Below are positions 1 to 8,504 of a stretch of 64,000 nucleotides of DNA, piece after piece; the first letter of the stretch is position 1, and the number at the start of each line of letters is the position of its first letter. The stretch is taken from positions 1,240,001-1,304,000 of the forward strand of contig JAKVCS010000003.1 of the NCBI GenBank assembly GCA_022448365.1, written 5' to 3'. A program made the translations under genes and the position numbers. A model generated the notes under the pieces. It searched no databases and was not told the origin of the DNA. It saw nothing but the letters and a program-made list of their open reading frames with translations. This stretch comes from Saccharospirillaceae bacterium. GTDB lineage: Bacteria; Pseudomonadota; Gammaproteobacteria; Pseudomonadales; Oceanobacteraceae.

Positions 1-510
1 GACATCAACGATATCCATGTTACTGCCGGGATTATCTCTCCAGAGCGTAAATGCATAGGCCAGGCGTGAATCCAGAGCATGACGCTCAGCCTGCTCCTGA
101 GCATAAGTCCCGATGCTGCGCCCGCTATCGCTGCGTAACGAACTGAATATCTCCCTGGTCACTGATGAAAATACCTCTGACCAGTCATCGACGTCAGCTG
201 ATTCAGAAAAGGGATTTATTGATTCCAGCTCAGTTAGCTCGTCGGCGTAATTTTGCATTTCGGCGATGGGGTCGGCTTTCAGTTCCTTTTCTTCCAGCAT
301 CATGCAACTGATTAAACGCCGATATAGATTTGCACGGTTTCCTGCAATCGCCTGAATATCGCTACAAGCAGACAAAAAGCCATTTAATTCGAATTGTGAT
401 TTATGAGAAAACTGCTGCTGCCAGCACCACATTGCACGCCACAGTTCAGTCCCTTCCACGACCTCAGATAAAACGGTAAATACTGCACGACGTTTATGTT
501 CAATATTCAT
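1..510 (-). CDS. Unrecognised protein, 3' end cut off by the window edge
   Basis: An open frame starts at the ATG at 510 and runs 170 codons without a stop to the window edge, so only its N-terminal part is visible. It begins MNIEHKRRAVF and continues as a soluble, Glu- and Trp-containing, probably helical protein with no signal peptide or membrane segment. It lies 12 bases downstream of the ammonium transporter stop on the same strand, so it is probably co-transcribed with it and may share its nitrogen control. I do not recognise the family. The frame is supported by its length and codon use; the function is unknown. Confidence 0.6.
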   Translation of the reverse strand, partial: MNIEHKRRAVFTVLSEVVEGTELWRAMWCWQQQFSHKSQFELNGFLSACSDIQAIAGNRANLYRRLISCMMLEEKELKADPIAEMQNYADELTELESINPFSESADVDDWSEVFSSVTREIFSSLRSDSGRSIGTYAQEQAERHALDSRLAYAFTLWRDNPGSNMDIVDV

Positions 511-522
511 TCTGATACCCGC

Positions 523-1839
523 TTAACTTTTCTTCTGATAGGTCACATGCTGATGAAATTCCGGATAACCAATTTCATCGTGTTCGGTATAATCCAGGCC
601 TTGTTGTTCATGCTGTGTGGAAGCACGTAACCCAACGAGTCTGTCGATAATGAAAAACAGCAACAGTGCGGCAGGGAAAGCCCAAAGAAATGCGGATAAT
701 ATACCAACAGCCTGTACAACAATCTGAGATGTATTAAACATATCGCCTTCTACAAACAAACCTGCAGCAAGCGTTCCCCAGGCTCCGGCAAAACCATGCA
801 CAGGAATTGCACCAACCACATCATCCAGTTTTCGTCGTTCCATCCAGGCGGTTCCGTAAACCGATACAGCGCCAGCGATCAGTCCGGTAAGTGCAGCAAA
901 TTCAATCGACATAGTGGCACAACCAGCGGTAATCCCGACCAACCCTGCCAAACTGCCATTGATGGTGGCGGTCAATAAAACAGGTCTGCGGCTTATTCGG
1001 GAGTACAACAAGGCGCCTACCGCACCAGCCGCCGCTGCCAGTTGAGTATTCAGAACAATTTTACCCACATTGGTAGTCGCTGCTAATGTACTACCACCGT
1101 TAAAACCAAACCAACCGAGCCATAAAATAAAACCGCCAAGGGCTACCAGTGATAGGTTATGTCCAGGGATTTCCCGAACGCTGCCATCATCCGGTGAGAA
1201 CCGACCGGTGCGCGGTCCCAATACGATAATGCCTGCAAGCGCACACCATGCACCAATCGAATGAACAACCGTAGAACCCGCAAAATCAATAAAACCCAGT
1301 TCAGCTAACCAGCCCGAGCCGCCATAAAGACCACCCCAGACCCAACTACCAAACACCGGGTAAATAACTGCGATAATACCGCCTGCGGCAATTAAATAAG
1401 CATCGTATTTTGTTCGCTCAGCCATTGCTCCACTACAGATTGTCACCGCGGTGGCAGCGAACATTGTCTGAAACAATAAGATGGTGTAATCCCAATCTTC
1501 CGCATTACTCATAGCGAAATGGCTGGCACCTATAAAACCCGAATTATTCTCACCAAACATCAAGCCATAACCAACCAGCCAAAATAATAAGCTGCCAAGA
1601 CAAACATCCATGTAATTTTTCATCATGACATTAACGGCGTTTTTAGAACGGGACATCCCGCTCTCCAGCAGTGCAAAACCAGCCTGCATAAAGAAGACAA
1701 GTGCCGCGGCTATCACCACCCACATCGTATTTAAATTCAGCTCCAGTACCTGCAATACTGAACTTTCGGTGGCATTGGCCGATACACTGAATAACGATGT
1801 AAAAAATGCCCCTGAGATTTTTTTGTTCATCGGTGACAT
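523..1839 (-). CDS. amt: Ammonium transporter (Amt/MEP/Rh family)
   Basis: This is a polytopic inner-membrane channel that takes up ammonium/ammonia. A signal-like N-terminus is followed by about eleven hydrophobic segments. Family stretches include AGFALLESGMSRSKNAVNV, the Asp-containing segment after FAGSTVVHSIG, and VHGFAGAWGTLAAGLF, which carry the conserved pore histidines. The length (438-440 residues) is normal. An ATG at 1845 would lie only one base after AGGAG, while the ATG at 1839 lies seven bases after it, so I prefer 1839. A sigma-54 type -24/-12 element lies upstream, which fits NtrC-controlled nitrogen-starvation expression. No glnK (PII) gene is adjacent; the next gene downstream is an unknown frame. 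Confidence 0.95.
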   Translation of the reverse strand: MSPMNKKISGAFFTSLFSVSANATESSVLQVLELNLNTMWVVIAAALVFFMQAGFALLESGMSRSKNAVNVMMKNYMDVCLGSLLFWLVGYGLMFGENNSGFIGASHFAMSNAEDWDYTILLFQTMFAATAVTICSGAMAERTKYDAYLIAAGGIIAVIYPVFGSWVWGGLYGGSGWLAELGFIDFAGSTVVHSIGAWCALAGIIVLGPRTGRFSPDDGSVREIPGHNLSLVALGGFILWLGWFGFNGGSTLAATTNVGKIVLNTQLAAAAGAVGALLYSRISRRPVLLTATINGSLAGLVGITAGCATMSIEFAALTGLIAGAVSVYGTAWMERRKLDDVVGAIPVHGFAGAWGTLAAGLFVEGDMFNTSQIVVQAVGILSAFLWAFPAALLLFFIIDRLVGLRASTQHEQQGLDYTEHDEIGYPEFHQHVTYQKKS

Positions 1840-1871
1840 CCCCATGCTCCTAGAAATAATTGCTTGGTTTT

Positions 1872-1888
1872 AGCAACAGATATGCCAG
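1872..1888 (-). promoter_or_regulatory. Sigma-54 (-24/-12) promoter for amt
   Basis: Read on the minus strand the sequence is CTGGCATATCTGTTGCT. It has the GG of the -24 element and the GC of the -12 element ten bases apart, as in the RpoN consensus. It ends about 30 bases upstream of the amt start. Ammonium transporter genes are classic NtrC/RpoN targets, so context and sequence agree. I did not find a convincing NtrC site; GGTGC-like half sites occur near 1965-1985. Confidence 0.75.
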
Positions 1889-2065
1889 AAAGGATATGTT
1901 CTAAAAAACCGAGGGATTTACAGTGTTATCCAGCCTCTTAAACATTTTTGAGCATGTAATGACGCCTCTGGCACCAAAAAAGATCATTTCACCAAACTGA
2001 TTTGCATCATTTTTGTGCGGGATGCACTCTCCCGGTATGATTTAGTCACAACACAGGAGATCAGG

Positions 2066-2644
2066 ATGGCTTTAGTGGTATATGACATGGGCAAGCGGAT
2101 CGAAACACCGATGCGACCGGGTAACAACCGCATCACTCCGACCGTTGCCAGTAAAGCAACCTCTCCGATCACAGACCAACACAGTGAATACGGTGAACAA
2201 ACTGCCGCTTATCAACAGCAGTCAGAACACCAACCACAACCCGTTGCCTATGTCCGCGACATTATGCAAACGCCAGTACGCTGGATACGTTCAGACGCCA
2301 GTGTGGGCGAAGGGTGGCAGCTGATTCAGCAAAATAACTTCCACCACATCCCGGTTGTCGACTCGGATTTGAAGATCAATGCCATATTTTCTCAAATGGA
2401 TATCGTCAAACATTGCACAAACGGCCCAATTGACTGGCAACAAAATATCCTGAACTTCGCCAGCCGACCGGTATTATGCATTGCTGTAGATGCCGACATC
2501 CGGCAATGTGCCCGAAGTATGCTCGATTACAACATCGGCGCGATGCCGGTGGTTAATCAAGATCATATCCTCAACGGCATCATTACTCGCAGCGATATAC
2601 TCCGAGTGATCAGCCACTACGGGCCGATGGAGCTCTGGGCCTGA
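2066..2644 (+). CDS. CBS-domain pair protein
   Basis: This soluble protein of about 192 residues has two CBS domains in its C-terminal two thirds. The first contains DIMQTPVRWIRSDASV and HHIPVVDSD, the second GAMPVVNQD and GIITRSDILRVI. CBS pairs usually bind adenine nucleotides and act as sensors; with no attached enzyme domain the target is unknown. The N-terminal 60 residues are Gln- and Pro-rich and look disordered. I chose the ATG at 2066 because GGAG lies eight bases upstream. A longer reading from 2015 has no such site. It is divergent from amt and 59 bases ahead of ppnN, so the two plus-strand genes may be co-transcribed. Confidence 0.8.
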   Translation: MALVVYDMGKRIETPMRPGNNRITPTVASKATSPITDQHSEYGEQTAAYQQQSEHQPQPVAYVRDIMQTPVRWIRSDASVGEGWQLIQQNNFHHIPVVDSDLKINAIFSQMDIVKHCTNGPIDWQQNILNFASRPVLCIAVDADIRQCARSMLDYNIGAMPVVNQDHILNGIITRSDILRVISHYGPMELWA

Positions 2645-2703
2645 TAAACCGCCCTCTCACTATGGATCGTCTACGCTTTATAGACTCGAAGAAGGAATTG
2701 CTT

Positions 2704-4065
2704 ATGGTACGAAACATCGAAGTCATTCACCCGAAAACACACCTCAGAGTATTGTCACGTTACGAAATACGCCAGCTAAAAGACTTCAGCGCACCCACCC
2801 ACGAATTGCTGCGCCGCTGTTGCTACGCTGTTCTCAGCGCTGGTAGCCAGAATGATGATTACCTCGATTTGAAGACTGAGTTCAAAGACTTCAATATCGA
2901 GGTAGCTCAGGAAGAACGCGGCATTGTGCTTAAGCTGACATCACCACCTGACAGTGCGTTCGTTGATGATGACATTATCCGCGGCGTACGCGAGCAATTG
3001 TTTTCTGTACTGCGTGATGTGTTGTACGCCCAGGACTCCATCATCAAAGCTCATCGATACGATTTAACCCGCGGCGAAGACATCAGTAATGCTATCTTTC
3101 ATTTGCTGCGCAATGCGGAAGTATTAAAACCAGATCGTGAAGCAAACCTGGTTATTTGCTGGGGCGGTCACTCCATCCCGCGCCACGAGTATCAGTACAC
3201 CAAAGATGTCGGGTATCAACTTGGCTTGCGCAGTCTGGATATTGGTACCGGTTGTGGTCCTGGTGCCATGAAAGGGCCAATGAAAGGCGCAGCGATTGGC
3301 CATGCGAAACAGCATATTTGCGATGGCCGGTATATTGGTATTACAGAACCGGGAATCATTGCTACTGAAGCGCCAAATCCGATCGTCAATGAGCTGGTTA
3401 TTTTGCCCGATATTGAGAAACGTCTTGAGGCTTTTGTTCGTCTTGCTCATGGCATTGTTATCTTTCCTGGCGGACCAGGAACCGCTGAAGAGCTGTTATA
3501 CCTATTGGGTGTATTGTCTCATCCAGACAATCAGGACATCCCCTTTCCACTGGTTATTACCGGCCCTGCGGAAGCAGAATCCTACCTGAGAGATATCGAC
3601 CGATTTATAGGTGATACCCTAGGAAAAGAAGCGCAACAGCGTTATGAGATTATAATTGATGATGCAGACGCAGTAGCCCGGTATATGTCGCAAGGCACCG
3701 AAAAAGTCCGGGATTACCGCAGCAAGATAGAAGATGCGTTTTTCTTCAATTGGTCGTTGACCATTGCCGATGACTTTCAACAACCGTTTGACCCGACACA
3801 TGAAAACATGGCCGAACTTGAGCTGAGTCAATCACTGCCGCAACATAAACTGGCCGCCAATTTACGCCGGGCTTTTTCCGGGATAGTTGCTGGCAATGTC
3901 AAAGAAAAAGGCATTAAACGTGTACAACAACACGGTCCTTACCAGATTCATGGCGAAGAAAGTATCCTGACAGGTATGGATAAATTGTTGTCTGCAATGG
4001 TCGCTCATGGAAGAATGAAAATTCAGGGAGAATACACACCCTGTTACCGTATCGTTAATCAATGA
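2704..4065 (+). CDS. ppnN: Pyrimidine/purine nucleotide 5'-monophosphate nucleosidase PpnN (YgdH family)
   Basis: A cytoplasmic enzyme that cleaves nucleoside monophosphates to the base and ribose 5-phosphate, feeding nucleotide salvage; in E. coli it is a (p)ppGpp target. The middle of the protein has the LOG-like Rossmann motifs, including GTGCGPGAMKGPMKGA and FPGGPGTAEELLYLLG. The N-terminal part contains FVDDDIIRGVREQLFSVLRD, as in E. coli PpnN. From the ATG at 2704, seven bases after AAGGA, it has 453 residues, almost the E. coli length. An earlier in-frame ATG at 2662 lacks a ribosome site. Confidence 0.92.
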   Translation: MVRNIEVIHPKTHLRVLSRYEIRQLKDFSAPTHELLRRCCYAVLSAGSQNDDYLDLKTEFKDFNIEVAQEERGIVLKLTSPPDSAFVDDDIIRGVREQLFSVLRDVLYAQDSIIKAHRYDLTRGEDISNAIFHLLRNAEVLKPDREANLVICWGGHSIPRHEYQYTKDVGYQLGLRSLDIGTGCGPGAMKGPMKGAAIGHAKQHICDGRYIGITEPGIIATEAPNPIVNELVILPDIEKRLEAFVRLAHGIVIFPGGPGTAEELLYLLGVLSHPDNQDIPFPLVITGPAEAESYLRDIDRFIGDTLGKEAQQRYEIIIDDADAVARYMSQGTEKVRDYRSKIEDAFFFNWSLTIADDFQQPFDPTHENMAELELSQSLPQHKLAANLRRAFSGIVAGNVKEKGIKRVQQHGPYQIHGEESILTGMDKLLSAMVAHGRMKIQGEYTPCYRIVNQ

Positions 4066-4089
4066 TGATGACGCGAATGGTTCAGGGAT

Positions 4090-4566
4090 TCACGGTGATG
4101 GAAGAGTGAAACCCTGAAATCGCTTGCTTTGCTTTAATACCACATGAGTATTAATGTGACCAATGTCCGGGCAGTAGTGAATCAGTTCATTGGTCAGATC
4201 CATATAACGACTCATCTGTGCGCATGCAAAGCGTACAATGAAATCGCAACCACCACTCACCGTATATGCCTCCAATACCTCTGGCATCCGCTCCAACTGT
4301 TTTTCAACCAATGCAAACGATTCCGGTGCATGGCAGCTCATTGATATCGTTGCCAGACATTGAACCGGAGCAGCCAGTTTATCGATATTAACAACACCCT
4401 GAATACCCAGCAGCCAATCTTCGTCCAGTAATCTCTGTAAACGTTGATGACAGGCGCTGGTCGACAGATTAACCTGCTCCGCCAGATCTTTGTTACTGAT
4501 TCGGCCATTGCCCTGCAGTGTCGACAATATCCTGATGTCGATACGATCGAGTGATTTCATAAACAT
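4090..4566 (-). CDS. Lrp/AsnC-family transcriptional regulator
   Basis: A DNA-binding regulator with the standard Lrp layout: an N-terminal helix-turn-helix (LDRIDIRILSTLQGNGRIS, then DLAEQVNLSTSACHQRLQRL) and a C-terminal RAM ligand-binding/oligomerisation domain (VSGGCDFIVRFACAQMSRY). The length of 156-158 residues is typical. Starts at 4566 or 4560 are possible; GGTGG is better placed for 4566. It sits 43 bases downstream of the aminotransferase on the same strand and next to the ast genes. It probably controls this amino-acid catabolism locus in response to an amino acid, but the ligand is unknown. Confidence 0.9.
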   Translation of the reverse strand: MFMKSLDRIDIRILSTLQGNGRISNKDLAEQVNLSTSACHQRLQRLLDEDWLLGIQGVVNIDKLAAPVQCLATISMSCHAPESFALVEKQLERMPEVLEAYTVSGGCDFIVRFACAQMSRYMDLTNELIHYCPDIGHINTHVVLKQSKRFQGFTLPSP

Positions 4567-4609
4567 CGCCAGCCACCGTTGTCTTTGTAACTATAGCAGG
4601 CATGAGCGA

Positions 4610-5980
4610 CTACCTTGTGACCACCTCGATGGCATGAGCCATTACGTCAACAATACGCTGCAACTGTTCACGGCTGATAATCAACGGAGGGGACAACGCC
4701 AGACTGCCAACACCCGGCAACGGTCGAGCAATAACACCGGATTTTCGCATTTCGGCGACCACTTTAGCGGGCCATTTTATCGCCGGGTCCGGAAGTTCAG
4801 CGCGCTCTTTATCGACCACCAACTGAACACCGGCAAGCAACCCCAACCCCCGCACTTCACCGACATGGTCCAATGACATCAATTGCTCACTGATCATCTG
4901 TTGAAACCAACGGCCATTTTCATCTGCTTTTTTAACAAGCTGTTCATTTTCAATAATCTGAATATTCGCCAACGCCACAGCAGCGCCTACCGGATGACCT
5001 GAGTAAGTATACCCGTGTGAAAAAGCGCCCAACTGAGTGGAACCCTGAACCAGCGTTTGCCAGATCTCATCGGTAATCATCGCCGCCGACATTGGAAAAT
5101 AGCCGCTACTCAAGCCCTTGGCACAGCTGAGCATATCGGCCTCAATACCAAAATATTCACTGGCAAACCAATACCCTGTACGACCGAAACCACACACAAC
5201 TTCATCAACCATCAACAAGATGTCATGTTGTTTTAGGATTGGTTGCAGTTTTTTAAAGTAGTCTTTAGGCGGAGGAATGACTCCACCCGCTCCCATAATC
5301 GGCTCAGCAATAAATGCTGCGATATTCTCAGCTCCCTCGCGTTCGATGGTCAGCTCAATTTCATCCATTAAACGCTGACAGAATTCGGCCTCCGTCTCAC
5401 CTTCAAGTCCCCGCGTGTAAAAATGCGGACACTCCACACGCACGACAAAGTCCAGTGGTAACGGATAATGATTATGGAAACTGGGGAGTCCGGTCAGGCT
5501 GGATGTACTCACTGACGTACCGTGATAAGCCTGCTGACGAGCAATTATCTTTTTCTTGGAGTGCTGCTGCTTTAACGCAAAGTAATGCCAGGCAATTTTG
5601 ATCAAAGAATCGTTAGCATCACTCCCACCACTGCCAAAAAACACTTTTGACAGGGGTTCCGGCGTGAGAGCGACCAGCTTTTTCGCTAATGCACCCTGCC
5701 AGGGGTTTGTTGCGTTACTGAAGCTATGATAATACGCCAACTGCAACGAGGCCTCTTTCATGACCTGAGCCAATTCATACCGCCCATAACCGACATTGAC
5801 GCACCATAATCCGGCGACCCCGTCTAACAGCGAATTACCTTGTTCGTCCGTTACCTCACAACCTTGTGCGGCAGTAATCAGCCCAGGGCCATCGGTAATC
5901 AGCTGGTTGATTGACGATGCAGGGTGCAGCAAATACTCCGCTTCTTGCTGAGCACATTCAGACCAATAGTTTGCCGACAT
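4610..5980 (-). CDS. Class III PLP aminotransferase (omega-amino acid/polyamine:pyruvate type)
   Basis: A fold-type I PLP enzyme of 456 residues. The PLP lysine is K288 in MLSCAKGLSSGY, and the cofactor-binding aspartate is in LMVDEVVCGFGRTG near residue 259. GSGGSDANDS near 117-126 is the phosphate-binding loop. Length and motifs resemble putrescine/omega-amino-acid:pyruvate aminotransferases (SpuC-like) more than the shorter AstC/ArgD group. It is divergent from the M20-ast operon and followed by an Lrp-type regulator. It may supply the aminotransferase step of arginine catabolism here (succinylornithine to succinylglutamate semialdehyde) or act on putrescine. The sequence does not decide between these. 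Confidence 0.85.
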   Translation of the reverse strand: MSANYWSECAQQEAEYLLHPASSINQLITDGPGLITAAQGCEVTDEQGNSLLDGVAGLWCVNVGYGRYELAQVMKEASLQLAYYHSFSNATNPWQGALAKKLVALTPEPLSKVFFGSGGSDANDSLIKIAWHYFALKQQHSKKKIIARQQAYHGTSVSTSSLTGLPSFHNHYPLPLDFVVRVECPHFYTRGLEGETEAEFCQRLMDEIELTIEREGAENIAAFIAEPIMGAGGVIPPPKDYFKKLQPILKQHDILLMVDEVVCGFGRTGYWFASEYFGIEADMLSCAKGLSSGYFPMSAAMITDEIWQTLVQGSTQLGAFSHGYTYSGHPVGAAVALANIQIIENEQLVKKADENGRWFQQMISEQLMSLDHVGEVRGLGLLAGVQLVVDKERAELPDPAIKWPAKVVAEMRKSGVIARPLPGVGSLALSPPLIISREQLQRIVDVMAHAIEVVTR

Positions 5981-6159
5981 AGATACTCTCCTGACGCAGA
6001 ATCAATATGAGCTCCTTAACCCTAACTCAGAGTCCGCCTGATTTTATTCGGATTATGGCCACGAGTTACGCAGAAAATCCGGTACTACTTGAGCAATACT
6101 GAATTTGCACAGACATGATATGGCTGCAACGGCTACCGGTCAGTACGGTGGGAGGTATG

Positions 6160-7473
6160 ATGAAAACACCCGCAAACACTTCGACTCTGCACATCCCGAT
6201 TAAAACACCCGTGGATGACTTTCCGTTGGGTAAATACCTCTGGAGCCGCTGCCAAACCGCCCAGACCACCATGCTGGAACGAACGATAGAATTATGTGAA
6301 ATAAATTCAGGGAGTTTTAATAATCAGGGGATATCACAGGTTCAGGATAAACTGGCCAAGCTGTTTCAGCCCATAACGAACAGTTATCAGACAATTGATT
6401 TACCAGATACAGAATTAACCGATGCAGAGGGGGTAATTCAGACGCAGACGCTACGCCCTATGCAGGTATTTCGTTTCAATCCCGAAGCCGAGTGTCAGCT
6501 GCTGCTTACCGGCCACAGCGATACCGTTTTTCCGGTCGAGTGTTCTTTTCAGCACTGCAGAATCGAAGGCAACCATCTTCACGGTCCGGGAACGGCCGAT
6601 ATGAAAGGAGGACTGATGGTAATGTTGCAGTCACTTTCATTATTGCGGGAGATTCTTGACGACACCTTCACTGGCGAATGCCCACTGGGTTTTACGATAG
6701 CAATTTCACCCGACGAGGAAACAGGCTCTCTGGGGTCGGCTGATACATTAACTAACCTGGCACGTCAGGCAGATTTCGGTCTCACATTTGAACCTGCCCT
6801 AAGCAACGGCATGCTAGCCGGAGCACGAAAAGGCAGCGGAAATTTTACCCTCTGCGCCTATGGAAAAAGTGTTCATGCCGGCAGAGAGTTCTTCGCTGGT
6901 CATAATGCTTGCCTGGCGATTGCCAGCGTTTGCCAGCGACTGGCTGCATTGAGTGATGAAGAAAGTGGTATCACCGTAAACATTGGAAAAATCAGTGGTG
7001 GGGGCGCGGTAAATGTTGTTCCGGATTTTGCACAGTGCCGATTTAATGCCCGCTTTAAACATCAGCATCAGCAAGCCACACTGGAACAAAACTTCAGAGA
7101 GATCATTTATCAGATCGAGCAACAGAGTTTCTGTAAGCTCAAGCTGTCAGGGCAATTCAGTCGTCCGGTAAAAGTGATGAGCCAGCAACAGAATAAAATG
7201 TACCAGTTACTGCGACATTGCGGTGAAAAGCTGAGTATTCCTATTCAATGGCAGGCAACCGGCGGATGCTGCGAAGGAAATAATCTGGCAGCTGCCGGAC
7301 TTTTAAATATCGATACGCTGGGAGTCAGAGGGTCGGGAATTCATAGTGATCAGGAATTCGCCTGCATCAATAGTTTTGCTGAGCGCAGCACACTTGTCAC
7401 CAGTTTTATGTTGCATTTACTGCAACAAAAACTGGGGTCATCGAATCCAGAAATGGAGCGGCTGCTATGTTGA
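6160..7473 (+). CDS. M20-family zinc hydrolase (carboxypeptidase G2-like), candidate desuccinylase of the ast operon
   Basis: A dizinc hydrolase of about 437 residues. Visible motifs are LLTGHSDTVFP (metal His 120, catalytic Asp 122), GPGTADMKGG (bridging Asp 148), ISPDEETGS (general base Glu 187 and metal Glu 188), FEPA (Glu 212) and a late metal His in GSGIHSDQEF; numbering is from the ATG at 6157. The layout is that of the CPG2/ArgE/DapE group. GGAGG at 6151-6155 lies four bases before the ATG at 6160, which I chose; 6157 is also possible. It overlaps astA by seven bases. No AstE is in the window, so it may cleave succinylglutamate. The substrate is an inference. Confidence 0.85.
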   Translation: MKTPANTSTLHIPIKTPVDDFPLGKYLWSRCQTAQTTMLERTIELCEINSGSFNNQGISQVQDKLAKLFQPITNSYQTIDLPDTELTDAEGVIQTQTLRPMQVFRFNPEAECQLLLTGHSDTVFPVECSFQHCRIEGNHLHGPGTADMKGGLMVMLQSLSLLREILDDTFTGECPLGFTIAISPDEETGSLGSADTLTNLARQADFGLTFEPALSNGMLAGARKGSGNFTLCAYGKSVHAGREFFAGHNACLAIASVCQRLAALSDEESGITVNIGKISGGGAVNVVPDFAQCRFNARFKHQHQQATLEQNFREIIYQIEQQSFCKLKLSGQFSRPVKVMSQQQNKMYQLLRHCGEKLSIPIQWQATGGCCEGNNLAAAGLLNIDTLGVRGSGIHSDQEFACINSFAERSTLVTSFMLHLLQQKLGSSNPEMERLLC

Positions 7474-8504
7474 TTGTACGTCCTGTTAAAGGCTCAGATA
7501 TCGATGATTTATTGTCACTGGCAATTAAAGCCGGACCCGGTATGACGTCGTTTCCGGCAGACCGGAAGTTACTGCAACGTAATATAGAGACGTCAATAAA
7601 CAGCTTTAGCCATGATGGTTATGACCCTCAGGACTTCTTCTGGCTCGCATTGAACGACACCAAAAGAAATAAAGTGGTTGGCTGTGCTGCCATATTTGCC
7701 ACAACCGGAAACCGCCAGGCTTTTTACTCATACCGATTAATTTCGCTAAGCCATCATTCCCATGCACTGGAGAAGCAGGTGCGGGTCGATATGCTGCAAC
7801 TGACAAACGACTACACCGATTGCTCAGAGGTCGGTACTCTGTTTGTTGATCCTGAGTACCGCGGAAATGGTCATTGGCTCGCCCGTTGCCGCTATCTGCT
7901 AATGGGTAAATATCCTGAACGCTTCAATACTCACGTTATTGCCGAACTCAGGGGCAGGGTCGACAAGACTGGCTATTGCCCATTTTGGCAGGGTTTAGGC
8001 CGTCACTTTTTTCAAATGGATTTTACCGAAGCAGATCGTTTATGCGCTGCCGGGTCCAACCAGTTTATTACCGAATTAATGCCGCGTCAGCCGATATACA
8101 CGTGCTTACTACCGCAGGAGACCCGCGACGCGATTGGTAAACCGAATGATGCAGGTATTCGCGCTAAAGAACTGCTGCATCAGGAAGGATTCCACTTTGA
8201 ACAGGTAATCGACATTTTTGATGGTGGCCCCCTGTTGCGTTGCAAAGTGTCAGAGCTGAACAGCGTGAAGAATATGCACGACACAACGTTATCGCAGATT
8301 GATAATAATACTCAGTCAATTATCAGCAACGGTGGCTTCTGCGACTTTCGCGCGACACTCAATCGCCAAGCAGGACAGCAGAGTAACGACGCCGCAGAAC
8401 AGCAATCTCAACAATGTGCCAGCCTGAATTTATTGCCTGAGGATACGGTTGTGGTGATTCCTGAGACTTGTCGGAAAACCGGAGGAACAGATGAAAACAT
8501 CTGA
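7467..8504 (+). CDS. astA: Arginine N-succinyltransferase
   Basis: First enzyme of the AST pathway: succinyl-CoA plus arginine gives N2-succinylarginine. The length, 345 residues, matches the family. It opens with MLIVRPVKGSDIDDLLSLA and carries EVGTLFVDPEYRGNG, the GNAT-like acyl-CoA site, then FWQGLGRHFFQMDF, typical of AstA. It overlaps the M20 hydrolase upstream and astD downstream (14 bases), so translation is coupled along the operon. The C-terminal 60 residues, rich in Gln and Ser, look variable. Confidence 0.95.
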   Translation: MLIVRPVKGSDIDDLLSLAIKAGPGMTSFPADRKLLQRNIETSINSFSHDGYDPQDFFWLALNDTKRNKVVGCAAIFATTGNRQAFYSYRLISLSHHSHALEKQVRVDMLQLTNDYTDCSEVGTLFVDPEYRGNGHWLARCRYLLMGKYPERFNTHVIAELRGRVDKTGYCPFWQGLGRHFFQMDFTEADRLCAAGSNQFITELMPRQPIYTCLLPQETRDAIGKPNDAGIRAKELLHQEGFHFEQVIDIFDGGPLLRCKVSELNSVKNMHDTTLSQIDNNTQSIISNGGFCDFRATLNRQAGQQSNDAAEQQSQQCASLNLLPEDTVVVIPETCRKTGGTDENI

